From assembly GCF_023195925.1 (NCBI RefSeq), contig NZ_JALPRE010000003.1, positions 771,356 through 835,355 of the forward strand: a stretch of 64,000 bases of DNA, read 5' to 3'. Below, piece by piece: positions 42,678 through 52,023 of this stretch (the stretch's first letter is position 1; each line of letters begins with the position of its first letter). The notes under the pieces were generated by a model. That model saw only the letters and a list, made by a program, of their open reading frames with translations, made no database searches and was not told where the DNA came from. A program made the position numbers and the translations under genes. This DNA comes from Aquimarina acroporae (GTDB taxonomy: Bacteria > Bacteroidota > Bacteroidia > Flavobacteriales > Flavobacteriaceae).

Positions 42678-43286
42678 TTACATATGTTGATTAGAATCAT
42701 TTTTTTTGATTTTTTTTCTAATCCTGCTTAGTTGTGTGGGTGTTATACCAAGATGTGAGGCAATGTAATGTAGTGGTATTCGGGTCTCTATTTTTGGGTG
42801 ATTGTTAATAAAGTCAAGATACCTTTCGTTTGCATCTTTTAAAACAATATCTATTTCTCGTCTTTCTTTATCTATGACCCAATTTTTTTCGAGATATGCA
42901 ATATATAAGTTCTTGAGATCGGTATGCTTGGCAATAAGTTCATGATACTTTCTGTGATCGAAACTTATTAATGTTGCATCTTCAATAACCTCCAAAGCAA
43001 ATTCTGATGGTTTTTCTTTTAAGGCGGAGACTGTAGACCCCACAAAATCTTCTTCCAAAAAAATATTCTTATGATATACATCCCCATTACTATTCATAAA
43101 ATAAGATACGATGGCGCCTTTATACAAAATATGTTTCTCTCTGGAGATTTTACCGATATCAAGTAATATATCTCCCTTTTTTAACTGTTGTACTCTAGAA
43201 ATTGATAGAAGTAAGGAGACAGACGCATTGCTTACCGGACTATATCTGGTAAGTACTTTTTTTACAAATGTCTCGTATGCTAGCAT
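42678..43286 (-). CDS. Crp/Fnr-family regulator
   Basis: 202 residues: cNMP-binding fold (about 20-140, GAIVSYFMNSNGDVYHKNIFLEEDF) and a C-terminal HTH (RIPLHYIASHLGITPTQLSRIRKKI). The flavobacterial type lacks the phosphate-binding RxE arginine pattern of true Crp, so no cyclic nucleotide is assumed. Likely controls the YdcZ-GNAT-nitroreductase genes downstream. A GTTAC-type element (43319-43352) precedes it. Confidence 0.87.
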   Translation of the reverse strand: MLAYETFVKKVLTRYSPVSNASVSLLLSISRVQQLKKGDILLDIGKISREKHILYKGAIVSYFMNSNGDVYHKNIFLEEDFVGSTVSALKEKPSEFALEVIEDATLISFDHRKYHELIAKHTDLKNLYIAYLEKNWVIDKERREIDIVLKDANERYLDFINNHPKIETRIPLHYIASHLGITPTQLSRIRKKIKKNDSNQHM

Positions 43287-43489
43287 GTGGTACTTTGTCT
43301 GTCTATATTACGCCAACCTATATATGGTTACAAAGGATAATTATATATTTTTCTATAAAAATACTAGTATTCCTTCATAAATAATAATTGCAGTACGATA
43401 TGATTATGACTGAGGTTAGGTATACACTCGTTTTTATACTTTTCTTTGCGTGATATGATCTATAGAGGGTATAAGCTTTTACTTTGTTA

Positions 43490-43792
43490 CTATAATTGCA
43501 CTCCCTGAATTAAAATAGTAGACTCAATAGATTCCTCTTTTAGGTGGAGAAACTTTTTTCGTTCTTCATCCATTTTAAAGTTGTCAAAATCTTCCTGAGT
43601 GTTAAATTCGACCAGGTGAATTTCATAGGGAACTTTTATAGTGTTTTCGATGACAACATTATCGTTTGGTCGAATACGTAAGGTAAGCCGCCCATTATAT
43701 TTTAGAATGGTAGGAATAGCGATGGCTTCAAATTCATGAAATATATCTTCTTTCCCTTCTTTTAGATAAATTAATTGTGTTAAGTGTATCAT
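43490..43792 (-). CDS. DUF1330-like small protein
   Basis: 100 residues, ferredoxin-like alpha/beta: THQLIYL-type start (MIHLTQLIYLKEGKEDIFHEFE), then GRLTLRIRP, EIHLVEFNTQEDFDNFKMDEERKKF. This matches the dimeric-barrel group with DUF1330 (stress-related, function unclear). A single gene. Confidence 0.75.
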   Translation of the reverse strand: MIHLTQLIYLKEGKEDIFHEFEAIAIPTILKYNGRLTLRIRPNDNVVIENTIKVPYEIHLVEFNTQEDFDNFKMDEERKKFLHLKEESIESTILIQGVQL

Positions 43793-43851
43793 CTCACGGG
43801 GTTCGATTTTTGATTTTGTTCGAGGTTATGGATTTACCCAACATTGAATGC

Positions 43852-44331
43852 TTATTTTATGACATCGTTGGTATTTGTTGTAGCTATGCCGCCATATACA
43901 TTTGGGTCATGTTTCTCCATATAAAATTCAGGATGAGGTACTTCTGTGAACCCAAACTTTTTATAAAGCCATTCGGCTGTGTTTGTTAACAAAATCCAGC
44001 GTCTTAATCCTTGAAGATTGGGATGCTCCATGATTTCATTTATCAGCCATTTACTTAATCCCTTTCCTCTATACTCCTTTAGAACATACACATCTCCCAA
44101 ATAGGCAATGGTCGAATAATCTGAAATTATTCTGGCAAAGCCAATTTGCTTGTTTTGGTCATACAACCCAAAATTTAAAGAGTTTTCGATTGATGTTTTT
44201 AAAGTATCGATGGGAATCCCTTTTGCCCAATCGGTTTCGTTTGCAAGGAATTTGTGAATGCTTAAAATATCTAATTTATCCTTGTCGGTAGAAATGGTAT
44301 ACTCATTTCTATGTGCTTCTCTAATTTTCAT
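43852..44331 (-). CDS. GNAT-family acetyltransferase
   Basis: 159 residues from MKIREAHRNEY. Typical GNAT: IGFARIISDYSTIAYLGDVYVLKEYRGKGLSKWLINEIM (acetyl-CoA loop RGKGL) and LLTNTAEWLYKKFGF. The longer frame starts at a TTG 29 codons upstream in spacer sequence and is not used. Substrate unknown; common single-gene neighbour in such mosaics. Confidence 0.86.
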   Translation of the reverse strand: MKIREAHRNEYTISTDKDKLDILSIHKFLANETDWAKGIPIDTLKTSIENSLNFGLYDQNKQIGFARIISDYSTIAYLGDVYVLKEYRGKGLSKWLINEIMEHPNLQGLRRWILLTNTAEWLYKKFGFTEVPHPEFYMEKHDPNVYGGIATTNTNDVIK

Positions 44332-44392
44332 TTCAGTTTTCTTAATTGATGTTAGTGTTGCGCGTACTTTGTGTTTTATTATATTTTTGCCT

Positions 44393-44863
44393 CTAGTTAG
44401 TAGTTTTTCTTTTTTCAAATCTGATCAATTCTTCATCAGTTGCAGCTAGATAAGATTTTGATGTTACATGGTTATTGAATCCTTGCTGTTGCTTCCACCA
44501 ATCATAATCAATAGTATACTGACTACGATTCGACAGTATTTTAACAGGCTCGTATGTTTTAATATGTTCTACAAATTCATCAGGTAGCCTAACATGATGG
44601 TGTTCTAAATAATGACTCAGCTTTTCAGGAAATATATATACTCCATCAGACATACAACTCGCTCCCATATCCTTTTCTCCGCATCGATATCGACACCAAC
44701 TGATTCCCATCCAATCAGCGATAGACTTACCTCTTCCTAAATGTTCTAAAACCAATTCCTTATCTTTTACATTCCAATTAGAGTCTTCAAAATTAATTGG
44801 ATCAGGAAACTCTGGTTCAAAGATACTTTTCCAATATCCTATCGCTTTTAGTTTTCGTTTCAT
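44393..44863 (-). CDS. Conserved hypothetical protein
   Basis: 156 residues, soluble, Cys-rich in the middle (WCRYRCGEKDMGASCMSDG), then LSHYLEHHHVRLPDEFVEHI and a Trp-rich ID-YDWWKQQQGF. It is a recognisable family of small bacterial proteins of unknown function, often found alone. A GTTAC-type element at 44894-44925 stands 30-60 bp before the ATG. Confidence 0.72.
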   Translation of the reverse strand: MKRKLKAIGYWKSIFEPEFPDPINFEDSNWNVKDKELVLEHLGRGKSIADWMGISWCRYRCGEKDMGASCMSDGVYIFPEKLSHYLEHHHVRLPDEFVEHIKTYEPVKILSNRSQYTIDYDWWKQQQGFNNHVTSKSYLAATDEELIRFEKRKTTN

Positions 44864-45071
44864 TTATGTTGATTGCTACTAACTTTTATATATCGTTACA
44901 AAAGGTTACTATATATTTTTCTATAAAAATAATAGTATTCCTGTATAAAAAACAACATCATATGTGGTAAGATATAATTGTGGTTGATTGTAAATATACT
45001 ATTGCATTTATGGGAAAGTGAATTTGGTTTAGAACGGAGGATATACAATGTGCCAATTGTAATACACGGTT

Positions 45072-45656
45072 TTATTCTTTTTGTCTTTTTTTCAATCCTT
45101 TTTCAAGACTCTCTATGATATCATGATTCATCTTTTTACCAAGAATCCTTCTTTTCATCACGGTAAATTCTGGGTTTTTATCAAAAAAGTCTTCATATGA
45201 ACCTTTTCCATTTGTTTTGATAAAATACATAGAATGTGCTACAGTAAAGTACATAAGATTGCCAATCGAATCTTTTTCAGGGAAATACTTGCCATAAAAC
45301 ACATCTTTTGTCATAACATTTGTAGTATCTAAAAAAGTATATCTAAACTTAAACAATACTGATTTTCCGAAAGTTTCATCTTCTTGTTGTGTCGCTTTTA
45401 AATCTATTACTCTTGGTTCAAGGGTTTTCCAACTTTTGGACATAGAAGATAGCGCATAATATTTAACGATATCCCACTCAATTTCTTCTAATTTCTGTGT
45501 GTTGTGCTTTTGCAAGATTAGATTTCTAACCTTGTATTTTAATTTTGTATTATTTCTTGATTCTTGATGTTTTTTCTCAGTAGTACAGGATATAAAAAGA
45601 AAAAATATCATGATGATCCGTAAAAAGGATAGGAGCAATGTAAAGGCACTATTCAT
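45072..45656 (-). CDS. Hypothetical lipoprotein
   Basis: 194 residues with lipoprotein signal (IIMIFFLFISC, Cys24). The mature part is basic and beta/helix mixed with YTFLDTTNVMTKDVFYGKYFPEKDS. No family recognised. The ATG overlaps the TGA of the nucleotidyltransferase-like gene (ATGA), so they are coupled. Confidence 0.72.
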   Translation of the reverse strand: MNSAFTLLLSFLRIIMIFFLFISCTTEKKHQESRNNTKLKYKVRNLILQKHNTQKLEEIEWDIVKYYALSSMSKSWKTLEPRVIDLKATQQEDETFGKSVLFKFRYTFLDTTNVMTKDVFYGKYFPEKDSIGNLMYFTVAHSMYFIKTNGKGSYEDFFDKNPEFTVMKRRILGKKMNHDIIESLEKGLKKRQKE

Positions 45657-46255
45657 AGTGGTGTTATGGTTGGGTATGTGGTGCTGTAGGTCGTTTTTAT
45701 TTCTAGTTTATGCCATTTTTCTTTCCAGTTTTTCTTTTGAATTCTCTTCTTGTATGTGGTCAAATCAAATTTTGGGGTAGGTGCCACTACAAGATTAAAT
45801 AAATCTTCTAACCCGTAAGGTGCGATATATTCAATTTGGTTTTTGAGATTCAATCGTACCGCTATCGAAGTTGCAGTTTCGGGCCAAAAAGAAATGGCTT
45901 CGTAACAAGAGGTATATGGTTCATGACCGTTTCTGATATGCATTCTCGATTGATTTTTTACAGACCAATTCAATTTTGGGCGAAGCGTTCTTAGTTGGTT
46001 TTCTATTTGTAGATCATCCTCTTTGGTTCGATTAGATTTGTCATAATAAATGACATCAATATCGTTCAATGCAGATCTATCTTTTTCGTGTTTTTCATCC
46101 CAAACTTTATTTCTCACAAAGCCGGCCCCAATCCAACAATCATTTAAATGCAAATCTCTAACAAGTCTTAAGATTTCGATCATCCATTTGTCAGATTCGA
46201 TTATTCGTATGAGTTCATGGTCTAAGCTAAGATTCATATCAAGTTCAAAATACAT
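45653..46255 (-). CDS. Nucleotidyltransferase-family protein (DUF925-like)
   Basis: 200 residues from ATG 46255 (other candidate starts are ATG 46237 and TTG 46282). Fold hints: DHELIRIIESDKWMIEILRLVRDLHLNDCWIGAGFVRN, KVWDEKHEKDRSALNDIDVIYYD (the D-x-D catalytic pair of nucleotidyltransferases), and CYEAISFWPETATSIAVRL. Members are predicted nucleotidyltransferases of unknown target. The start overlaps the preceding gene by about 11 bp. Confidence 0.8.
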   Translation of the reverse strand: MYFELDMNLSLDHELIRIIESDKWMIEILRLVRDLHLNDCWIGAGFVRNKVWDEKHEKDRSALNDIDVIYYDKSNRTKEDDLQIENQLRTLRPKLNWSVKNQSRMHIRNGHEPYTSCYEAISFWPETATSIAVRLNLKNQIEYIAPYGLEDLFNLVVAPTPKFDLTTYKKRIQKKNWKEKWHKLEIKTTYSTTYPTITPL

Positions 46256-46721
46256 CGGTAGTAAATCCCACAGTTTTGCCAATCTTTTGAATAAATTGTT
46301 TGTTCGCCCTGGTTATGCCGTGAATAGTATATATAGTTTTACCCTTGGCATTAGATAGTTTTAAAACCTGAAACATACCATAGTATTTGGTTTTCACGAT
46401 GTCTGACCAAATGTAACTAGTACTGTTGCCTCTTTGGGTTATTGTAAAGCCCTTTTCACCATAAGTAACTTTTGCAGCTCTATACCTTAATACTAATAAG
46501 CCTACATAGGAACTGTACCCTGCAAAAAAGATAATCACAGGAACACCACCTACAGATAAAAACCCTTCTGTTGTCATGAGGGTAACAGCCCAGATACAAG
46601 ATATTAGGGTTACACAGCAAAAAAATAGCACAACGATATAGGTTAGAATTTGATGTAACAATGGGTTTGGGATGGTTACCTTACCGTGGTAATTTGTTTT
46701 TTGGGAGGCGTTGCTTTCCAT
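46245..46721 (-). CDS. Hypothetical membrane protein
   Basis: 158 residues with two membrane helices (about 28-52 and 58-80) and a C-terminal PH-like or bPH2-like region (AAKVTYGEKGFTITQRGNSTSYIWSDI, TKYYGMFQVLKLSNAKG). Similar to small membrane proteins with bacterial PH domains. Function unknown. Overlaps the next gene. Confidence 0.7.
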   Translation of the reverse strand: MESNASQKTNYHGKVTIPNPLLHQILTYIVVLFFCCVTLISCIWAVTLMTTEGFLSVGGVPVIIFFAGYSSYVGLLVLRYRAAKVTYGEKGFTITQRGNSTSYIWSDIVKTKYYGMFQVLKLSNAKGKTIYTIHGITRANKQFIQKIGKTVGFTTDVF

Positions 46722-46755
46722 TACAATTGTTTATAGCCCTGGTCGTAAAACGTTT

Positions 46756-47169
46756 TTATTTATCTCGTTTTAAAATTATTGAGTTATTTGAATCAAATTC
46801 TTTTGGTCGTATTCCTTCAAAGCCAATGGCAAATTTCATAGTATCATCATCGATGAAATTTGAGATACAGAGTAGCTTTTTTTGTTCATTACTCTCAAAC
46901 AAGGTTACTATTAAATCTACTTGAATTGGATTTGTTTCACTATTTATTTCATAGGTCATGCTTCCTTTTTTTCCATTTCGAACAAATTCTTTTCCGCCTA
47001 TTATTTGTCCCTGCATTTCGAAGTATGCATACCCTTCTGAATCAAAGTTTAAATATCCAATTTCATTTTCATCCTGTCCGACCCATTTTCCGATAAATTT
47101 AGCGTTATCATTCTCAATTGTCATCGATAAAAGAGGAATGATAAATAGTATAATTAAAAGCTTTTTCAT
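46756..47169 (-). CDS. Hypothetical secreted lipocalin-like protein
   Basis: 137 residues with signal peptide (MKKLLIILFIIPLLSM). KFIGKWVGQDENEIGYLNFDSEGYAYFEMQGQI opens a small beta barrel of the lipocalin or META type (the GKW start is characteristic), with SMTYEINSETNPIQVDL. No specific ligand known. Separated from its neighbours by short spacers. Confidence 0.7.
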   Translation of the reverse strand: MKKLLIILFIIPLLSMTIENDNAKFIGKWVGQDENEIGYLNFDSEGYAYFEMQGQIIGGKEFVRNGKKGSMTYEINSETNPIQVDLIVTLFESNEQKKLLCISNFIDDDTMKFAIGFEGIRPKEFDSNNSIILKRDK

Positions 47170-47297
47170 AATGTTTGCGTCAAGTTAGTGCGTAAAAAAG
47201 TAACAGGTGTACATAGGCCAATGTTAGACTTAAACAAAGATAGCAGAAAAGAAATGAACTTGAAGTGTAACTCTTAACTGCTATTTTATATACTGTG

Positions 47298-47825
47298 TCA
47301 ATGGTTTGATTTCAAAATTTTGTAATGATGTTCGGTGTGGTAAGCTGTCCAAATTACGATTTCTCTAATCGTCATTCTGCCCAAAAGAGGATGTGGAAGT
47401 AGGAAAGTATCTAAATCACGCTCATTCCATCTTTGGAATCGCTTGATAAGTTTCGTTTGTTGCTTTTCCAGCTTGTTGATATATGAAGTTTTATTAGAGG
47501 GCTTAATTATTGGCATTTTTTTAGAAATATCTGCAACCACACCAGGATTGTCAGCAAGTTTGCCTTGATATTTTTTAACGATTTGATCATAAGAGCGATT
47601 GTCTCTTTTATTAGTTCCAAACTTGTATTTCAAGTAAAATTTTGGAACTAGGAAAGCTCTATTTAAGGCTTTCTCACTTTGAATTAAATGAACAATATGC
47701 TCACCAGTATTCCATTTACCTTCGGGGCCTTTGGGCCATTTTTCATTGGGATGACTTTTGAGCCAGTCATATAGTATTTGATGCTTCTGATTTAAGATTT
47801 CGATTACTTCTGTTTTTGTCATCAT
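47298..47825 (-). CDS. DinB-family protein
   Basis: 175 residues, four-helix DinB/YfiT-type fold with metal-site histidines: GEHIVHLI (about 48-50), and the C-terminal YHTEHHYKIL. Members bind a metal and act as thiol transferases or have unknown roles. A possible transcript with 47878 and the AraC gene: gaps 52 and 33 bp. Double ATG at the start. Confidence 0.85.
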   Translation of the reverse strand: MMTKTEVIEILNQKHQILYDWLKSHPNEKWPKGPEGKWNTGEHIVHLIQSEKALNRAFLVPKFYLKYKFGTNKRDNRSYDQIVKKYQGKLADNPGVVADISKKMPIIKPSNKTSYINKLEKQQTKLIKRFQRWNERDLDTFLLPHPLLGRMTIREIVIWTAYHTEHHYKILKSNH

Positions 47826-47877
47826 ATGAAATTTGCGAATTATGCAATCTATATAGCAATTGGTAAAGAATGTCTAC

Positions 47878-48165
47878 TTATTTTCTTAGTTGAAAAATAA
47901 TATCCATAATTTCGATATCTGGAACTCCTTTAATGGCGTATGCTTCTGGAATACTTTTGGCTAAATCGGTTTGTTGATAGGCTTGTAAAGACTGTAGTGA
48001 ATCCCATATGTATACCCCTCCATATTCACCCTCATTGCTTGTTTTTATATAATATTTTTGAAGAAGACCAGAAATAGATTTAAAATTAGGCGCTCTATCT
48101 TTTGCTCTTTTTTGTAATTCTTCTTCTGGTAAATCTGATGTTAACCTAATAATTTGCAATATCAT
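47878..48165 (-). CDS. YdhR/ABM-like small protein
   Basis: 95 residues, alpha/beta barrel of the antibiotic-biosynthesis-monooxygenase or YdhR type (PEEELQKRAKDRAPNFKSISGLLQKYYI, GGVYIWDSLQSLQAY). Such proteins are small dimeric oxygenases or of unknown role. Sits between an AraC regulator and a DinB gene, reading with them. Confidence 0.78.
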   Translation of the reverse strand: MILQIIRLTSDLPEEELQKRAKDRAPNFKSISGLLQKYYIKTSNEGEYGGVYIWDSLQSLQAYQQTDLAKSIPEAYAIKGVPDIEIMDIIFQLRK

Positions 48166-48198
48166 AAAACTTAGATTTTGAATTTATATAGTCACAAT

Positions 48199-48948
48199 TT
48201 ATTTACTTTTTATGATTGAAAATTGTAAAAATCGGTCATTTTCATTTTTCAACAATGCTTTGGGAGTATATCCTGTTATTTTCTTGATATCTTTTATGAA
48301 GTGGGATTGGTCAAAATAACCTTTTTGAGGAAACAGATCTCCATTTTTTATCTGGCTATAATTAGAAGCACCTTTTCGAATACTACAGTATTTTTTTAAG
48401 GAAAGCCCGAAAGTAGATTGAAAATATCGATTAATTTGTCGCTTCGACCAGAGGGCTTTCTCCGAATAATATGCTATGGTTTTACTCCCTTTGGTTTGAT
48501 TAATCGATTTTAAAAGAATCGATTTCCTGGGGTCAATTGCAACTTGTTCTTCAACACATGATAGTAAGCATTGGTTCAAGTGCTCAAAAAAGATAGAATC
48601 TTCACTTTTTTCAAATTCAGTAAGTCCCAAATAAGAGTTCTTTACCGTCTTCATAGTATTAATTAGCGGAGTAATACTTTCTTGAATTATACTTTCAACG
48701 GCAAGTAGTCTAAATTGTATACCATATATTGTAGTTCCGGGTGAGATAATTACATTGGTTTTTTGGTCCCATAAACCCGTTAACAGCACTTTTTCCAGAT
48801 TGTCTTTATGATAGCATATCAATACATCGAAAAAACCATCAGGTAATATGGTATAGGATTGGAAATGATCATTATTATTTTCAATTTTCCAATAGCACCT
48901 TACATAATCCTGAAGGTTTTCATGAGCCTGTTGCTGAACGTAAATCAT
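48199..48948 (-). CDS. AraC-family regulator
   Basis: 249 residues: N-terminal domain with YVRCYWKIEN and ILPDGFFDVLICY (DUF6597-type), C-terminal double HTH (EKALWSKRQINRYFQSTFGLSLKKY and GYFDQSHFIKDIKKITGYTPKALL). Probably controls the downstream small genes (48165, 47825). The N-terminus is a typical ligand-independent variant. Confidence 0.85.
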   Translation of the reverse strand: MIYVQQQAHENLQDYVRCYWKIENNNDHFQSYTILPDGFFDVLICYHKDNLEKVLLTGLWDQKTNVIISPGTTIYGIQFRLLAVESIIQESITPLINTMKTVKNSYLGLTEFEKSEDSIFFEHLNQCLLSCVEEQVAIDPRKSILLKSINQTKGSKTIAYYSEKALWSKRQINRYFQSTFGLSLKKYCSIRKGASNYSQIKNGDLFPQKGYFDQSHFIKDIKKITGYTPKALLKNENDRFLQFSIIKSK

Positions 48949-49114
48949 TTAAAAACGTGTTTACTAATTTGAAGCTATGTATTGATATTTAATCTATTTA
49001 TCTGTCGAGTACTTTCTATTGTCAAATGTTTTATGTTGATGGTTACTAGGGATTTTTGTGTAAAAGCTTGTGACTTTATCTATATGATTTTATGGACCTT
49101 GTTAACATCTGTTT

Positions 49115-49738
49115 TTAAATCTGTTCAATCCTTTGGTAGATTTCTTTTTTAGAGTTTTCAAATATTTCTCCACCAAATTCTTCATTATCCAATGAGATGA
49201 TAGAAATGTCTTTTATTCCCATAATCCCGAAAACGAATTTCAAATAGGTTGTTTGAAAATTCATATGTTCGTTTTTCTCGTTTTCTCCATAACCTGTATC
49301 ACCACGACTTGACAAGATAAACATTTTTTTGTTTTGAAGAATTCCAACATAATCACCATCAGGTTCTCCTGACCGAAATTTCCAGGTTTCGTTAATTCTC
49401 ATAAGTTGGTCTATATAAGATTTTAGCCCACTCGGAATTGACCAATTGTACATTGGCGTTCCCAAAACATAGATATTATGTTCCTTGAATTCTTTAACCA
49501 ATTCATTGCTGAACTCAACCCCTACCTGGTTTTCTTTTGTTCTGTTTTCTGGTTTCACAAATGCACTAGCAATCCATTCTTCATTAATTGCAGGGATTTG
49601 TTCTAATCCAACTTCTCGATAAGTGAAAGTATCGTTTGGATTTTTAGCTTTCCAATTTTCCTTAAAAAGTTGTGTTAGTTTTCGGCTGTGTGATTTTTCA
49701 TTTCTTACACTTGCGTTGATAATTAATACCTTGTTCAT
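49115..49738 (-). CDS. azoR: FMN-dependent NADH-azoreductase/quinone reductase
   Basis: 207 residues, flavodoxin-like fold of the AzoR group: LIINASVRNEKSHSRKLT (FMN phosphate loop), then YVLGTPMYNWSIPSGLKSYIDQLMR (the PMYNFSIPS-type motif) and LSSRGDTGYGENE. Reduces quinones and azo compounds with NADH. The Crp/Fnr gene is 64 bp upstream and reads into it, so control by that regulator is probable. Confidence 0.88.
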   Translation of the reverse strand: MNKVLIINASVRNEKSHSRKLTQLFKENWKAKNPNDTFTYREVGLEQIPAINEEWIASAFVKPENRTKENQVGVEFSNELVKEFKEHNIYVLGTPMYNWSIPSGLKSYIDQLMRINETWKFRSGEPDGDYVGILQNKKMFILSSRGDTGYGENEKNEHMNFQTTYLKFVFGIMGIKDISIISLDNEEFGGEIFENSKKEIYQRIEQI

Positions 49739-49801
49739 ATTCTTTAATTTTGATTATGAAGCAAAGTTCTGAATAGGGAAAGTGAAAAAAATTGATGTAG
49801 T

Positions 49802-50383
49802 TTAAGATGTTTCGATTTTTTTACGGATTCTGCTCAAAAATTCAGCAGTAATCCCTAAATACGAAGCAATTAGATAGTTTGGTACTTTTTCGGCAATTTC
49901 TGGGTAATTTTCCAAAAAGCCCAAATACCGTTGTTCTGCATCAAGAACGTTATTTAAGATTATTCTCCGTTGTAAACTGCCGAGATAATTTTCAAGGATG
50001 ATTCTAAAAAAGCGTTCAAGTTTTGGAATTTGCTTTAGCATTTTTTGAAAAGAGTCGTAGCGTATTTGTAGTAACGTGGTCTTTTCAATAGCTTGAATGT
50101 TGTAAATTGAAGGTTTCTGTTTTTGAAAACTCTCAATGTCTGTGGCCCACCAATTTTCAATTGAAAAATATAGGATTTCTTCTTTTCCTGTTTCGGGATT
50201 TATGTAAAATGCTTTCAATGTTCCTTGAACAACAAAATTATCCGTTCGACAAGTTTCACCGTTTCGCAAAAGATAATCTCCTTTTTCAAGTATTTTCTCA
50301 ATCCAAAACGTTTCGATTAAATTTTCCTCTTGAGAATTTAATTTAATATATTTTGAAATTGATTTGATTAGTTGCTCTTTCAT
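49802..50383 (-). CDS. Crp/Fnr-family regulator
   Basis: 193 residues: cNMP-binding fold (GDYLLRNGETCRTDNFVVQGTLKAFYINPETGKEEILYFSIENWW) and C-terminal HTH (PNYLIASYLGITAEFLSRIRKKI). Same group as the genes at 42678 and 51427; no ligand can be assumed. Just upstream of the azoreductase gene, which it probably controls. Confidence 0.88.
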   Translation of the reverse strand: MKEQLIKSISKYIKLNSQEENLIETFWIEKILEKGDYLLRNGETCRTDNFVVQGTLKAFYINPETGKEEILYFSIENWWATDIESFQKQKPSIYNIQAIEKTTLLQIRYDSFQKMLKQIPKLERFFRIILENYLGSLQRRIILNNVLDAEQRYLGFLENYPEIAEKVPNYLIASYLGITAEFLSRIRKKIETS

Positions 50384-50394
50384 TCAAATTATTG

Positions 50395-50520
50395 CCAACG
50401 TTAGTGTATGAAAAGTAGGCGGTTTGGATGCACCGAATTTTCGGTTAAGCATAAAGATTGATGCAATCTAAATGCCTTGATTTTATTATTATCTCGCCTT
50501 TTTTCATATACATTGTTACC
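50395..50520 (-). repeat. attC-like imperfect palindrome
   Basis: Outer arms GTTAGTGTATGAAAAGTAGGCG and CGCCTTTTTTCATATACATTGTTA pair imperfectly around about 80 bp. On the gene strand it begins GGTAACAATG, where TAA is the stop codon of the DUF4261 gene, and ends CGTTGGC. Confidence 0.65.
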
Positions 50521-51301
50521 TGCTGGATTTTCTTATTAATTTCCACATTCCATATGGGTTTTCAAAAAGTTTATCTCCAATATTCGGTTGATTTCTTTCT
50601 TCATTAATTTCAAAAATTGGCGATTCCATATCTGTGCTAAATGTCTGTCCTGATTGAATTTCAGGTTTGTCTATAAGTCGGTAATAACCAAAAATAGAAA
50701 GTAGATTTACTGATTCTTGGAAATCTTCATTGTAAACAATACTGTCTTTAAGTCCTAAGTTTTGCATTCCGCATGTGTAGGTTGTTCCTTTTCCGTCACT
50801 TATTGAATCCAAGACGTACATTTGATAAAGGTTCGATTCTTCAAAATCATTCAATAATTCAGTCCAATGCTCTTTAGTAAATGCTTTTCCAGTTGTTTCT
50901 ACTTTAATTCCAGTTCCGCCAGATTTTAATATCGCATTTCCAGCTTCCGCAATTTCTGTAGCAGATTTTAAATCACCAGTTTCTGCTGACAGATAAACAA
51001 CAAATTTGTGCTTGTCAATTTTTTCTAAAAATTCTTCTGATACTTGATTTACCATTCCTGCATATTTGAAAGAATCTTTCATTCTGTCATCTCTTTCGCA
51101 AATTTCCAATTCAAATCCCTTGTTGGTTTTTAAATTCAAAAGAACCATTCCAGCAAAAATGAAATCATTCATATTGTTTTCTGCAATTGCAGTTACTATT
51201 TCTGTTCTATTATTCCAATTTCCAGGAATGCAAAGAATCGTTTTAGGTCTTTTTTCAGCTTGATTAACTGATTTTTCTTTCTTTTTGAAAATGTTGAACA
51301 T
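50516..51301 (-). CDS. DUF4261 protein
   Basis: 261 residues, starting MFNIFKKKEK then a soluble domain: KTILCIPGNWNNRTEIVTAIAENN, DDRMKDSFKYAGMVNQVSEEFLEKIDKHKFVVYLSAETG, GGTGIKVETTGKAFTKEHW and YQMYVLDSISDGKGTTYTCGMQNLGLKDSIV. This is the DUF4261 family, often found in cassette or immunity-type islands. Role unknown. Its stop codon forms part of the next attC-like site. Confidence 0.78.
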   Translation of the reverse strand: MFNIFKKKEKSVNQAEKRPKTILCIPGNWNNRTEIVTAIAENNMNDFIFAGMVLLNLKTNKGFELEICERDDRMKDSFKYAGMVNQVSEEFLEKIDKHKFVVYLSAETGDLKSATEIAEAGNAILKSGGTGIKVETTGKAFTKEHWTELLNDFEESNLYQMYVLDSISDGKGTTYTCGMQNLGLKDSIVYNEDFQESVNLLSIFGYYRLIDKPEIQSGQTFSTDMESPIFEINEERNQPNIGDKLFENPYGMWKLIRKSSR

Positions 51302-51426
51302 AGTTATGATTTTCAGCTTGCAGGTAACATCTGTACATAGTTACAAAAAGTAACCATATATTTTTATATAAAAGTAACCATATTCAACAAGAAGTAATAG
51401 AATGGTAATTCATCCTTTTTTCTTAC

Positions 51427-52023
51427 TCAACTTGTTTCATTTTGCAGCAGGAATTTAGATTTGATTCTGCTTAACGTTTCTTGTGATATATTGATATAAG
51501 AGGCGACCACCTTATTGGGTAACCGCTTTACAATATCTGGATTAACTTCAAACAATTGTTGATAGCGCTCTGAAGCATTTAGCGTAGTAAATGAGCTTAA
51601 TCTTTTAGAATTATTTACATATGCTTTTTCTAAATACACAGTATAAAAATCTTTCCACTTGGGAATGCTCTTCATAAGATGCCTAAAATCTTCATGAGTA
51701 ATGTATAACAGTTCACTGTTTTCTATAACTTGAATAGATTCTTGAGCAGGTTGGTTTGTGATAAAACTAACCAGTTCTGTTGCGAATTGATTTTCGAATG
51801 CGATATAGCGTGTAATATCTTTCCCTTCCTCATCTATATAAAACAATCTTAAACAACCTTTATTTACAAAATAACTAACCTGACTGTTTTTACCGCTAGG
51901 GAGTAAGATTTGATTTTTACTTTTTTTTATCGTTTTAAAATAGGATAACACGACTTTTAAATCTTCATTGGTAATGTCGACATTCTTTTTTATGAAGTTT
52001 GTAAGTTTTTTATAATCAGTCAT
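51427..52023 (-). CDS. Crp/Fnr-family regulator
   Basis: 198 residues: sensor domain (PSGKNSQVSYFVNKGCLRLFYIDEEGKDITRYIAFENQFATELVSF) and HTH (PNKVVASYINISQETLSRIKSKF). Begins directly after the ribB stop codon (no gap), so it is co-transcribed with ribB. It is the third Crp-like regulator in 10 kb, each beside a redox or metabolic gene. Confidence 0.88.
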   Translation of the reverse strand: MTDYKKLTNFIKKNVDITNEDLKVVLSYFKTIKKSKNQILLPSGKNSQVSYFVNKGCLRLFYIDEEGKDITRYIAFENQFATELVSFITNQPAQESIQVIENSELLYITHEDFRHLMKSIPKWKDFYTVYLEKAYVNNSKRLSSFTTLNASERYQQLFEVNPDIVKRLPNKVVASYINISQETLSRIKSKFLLQNETS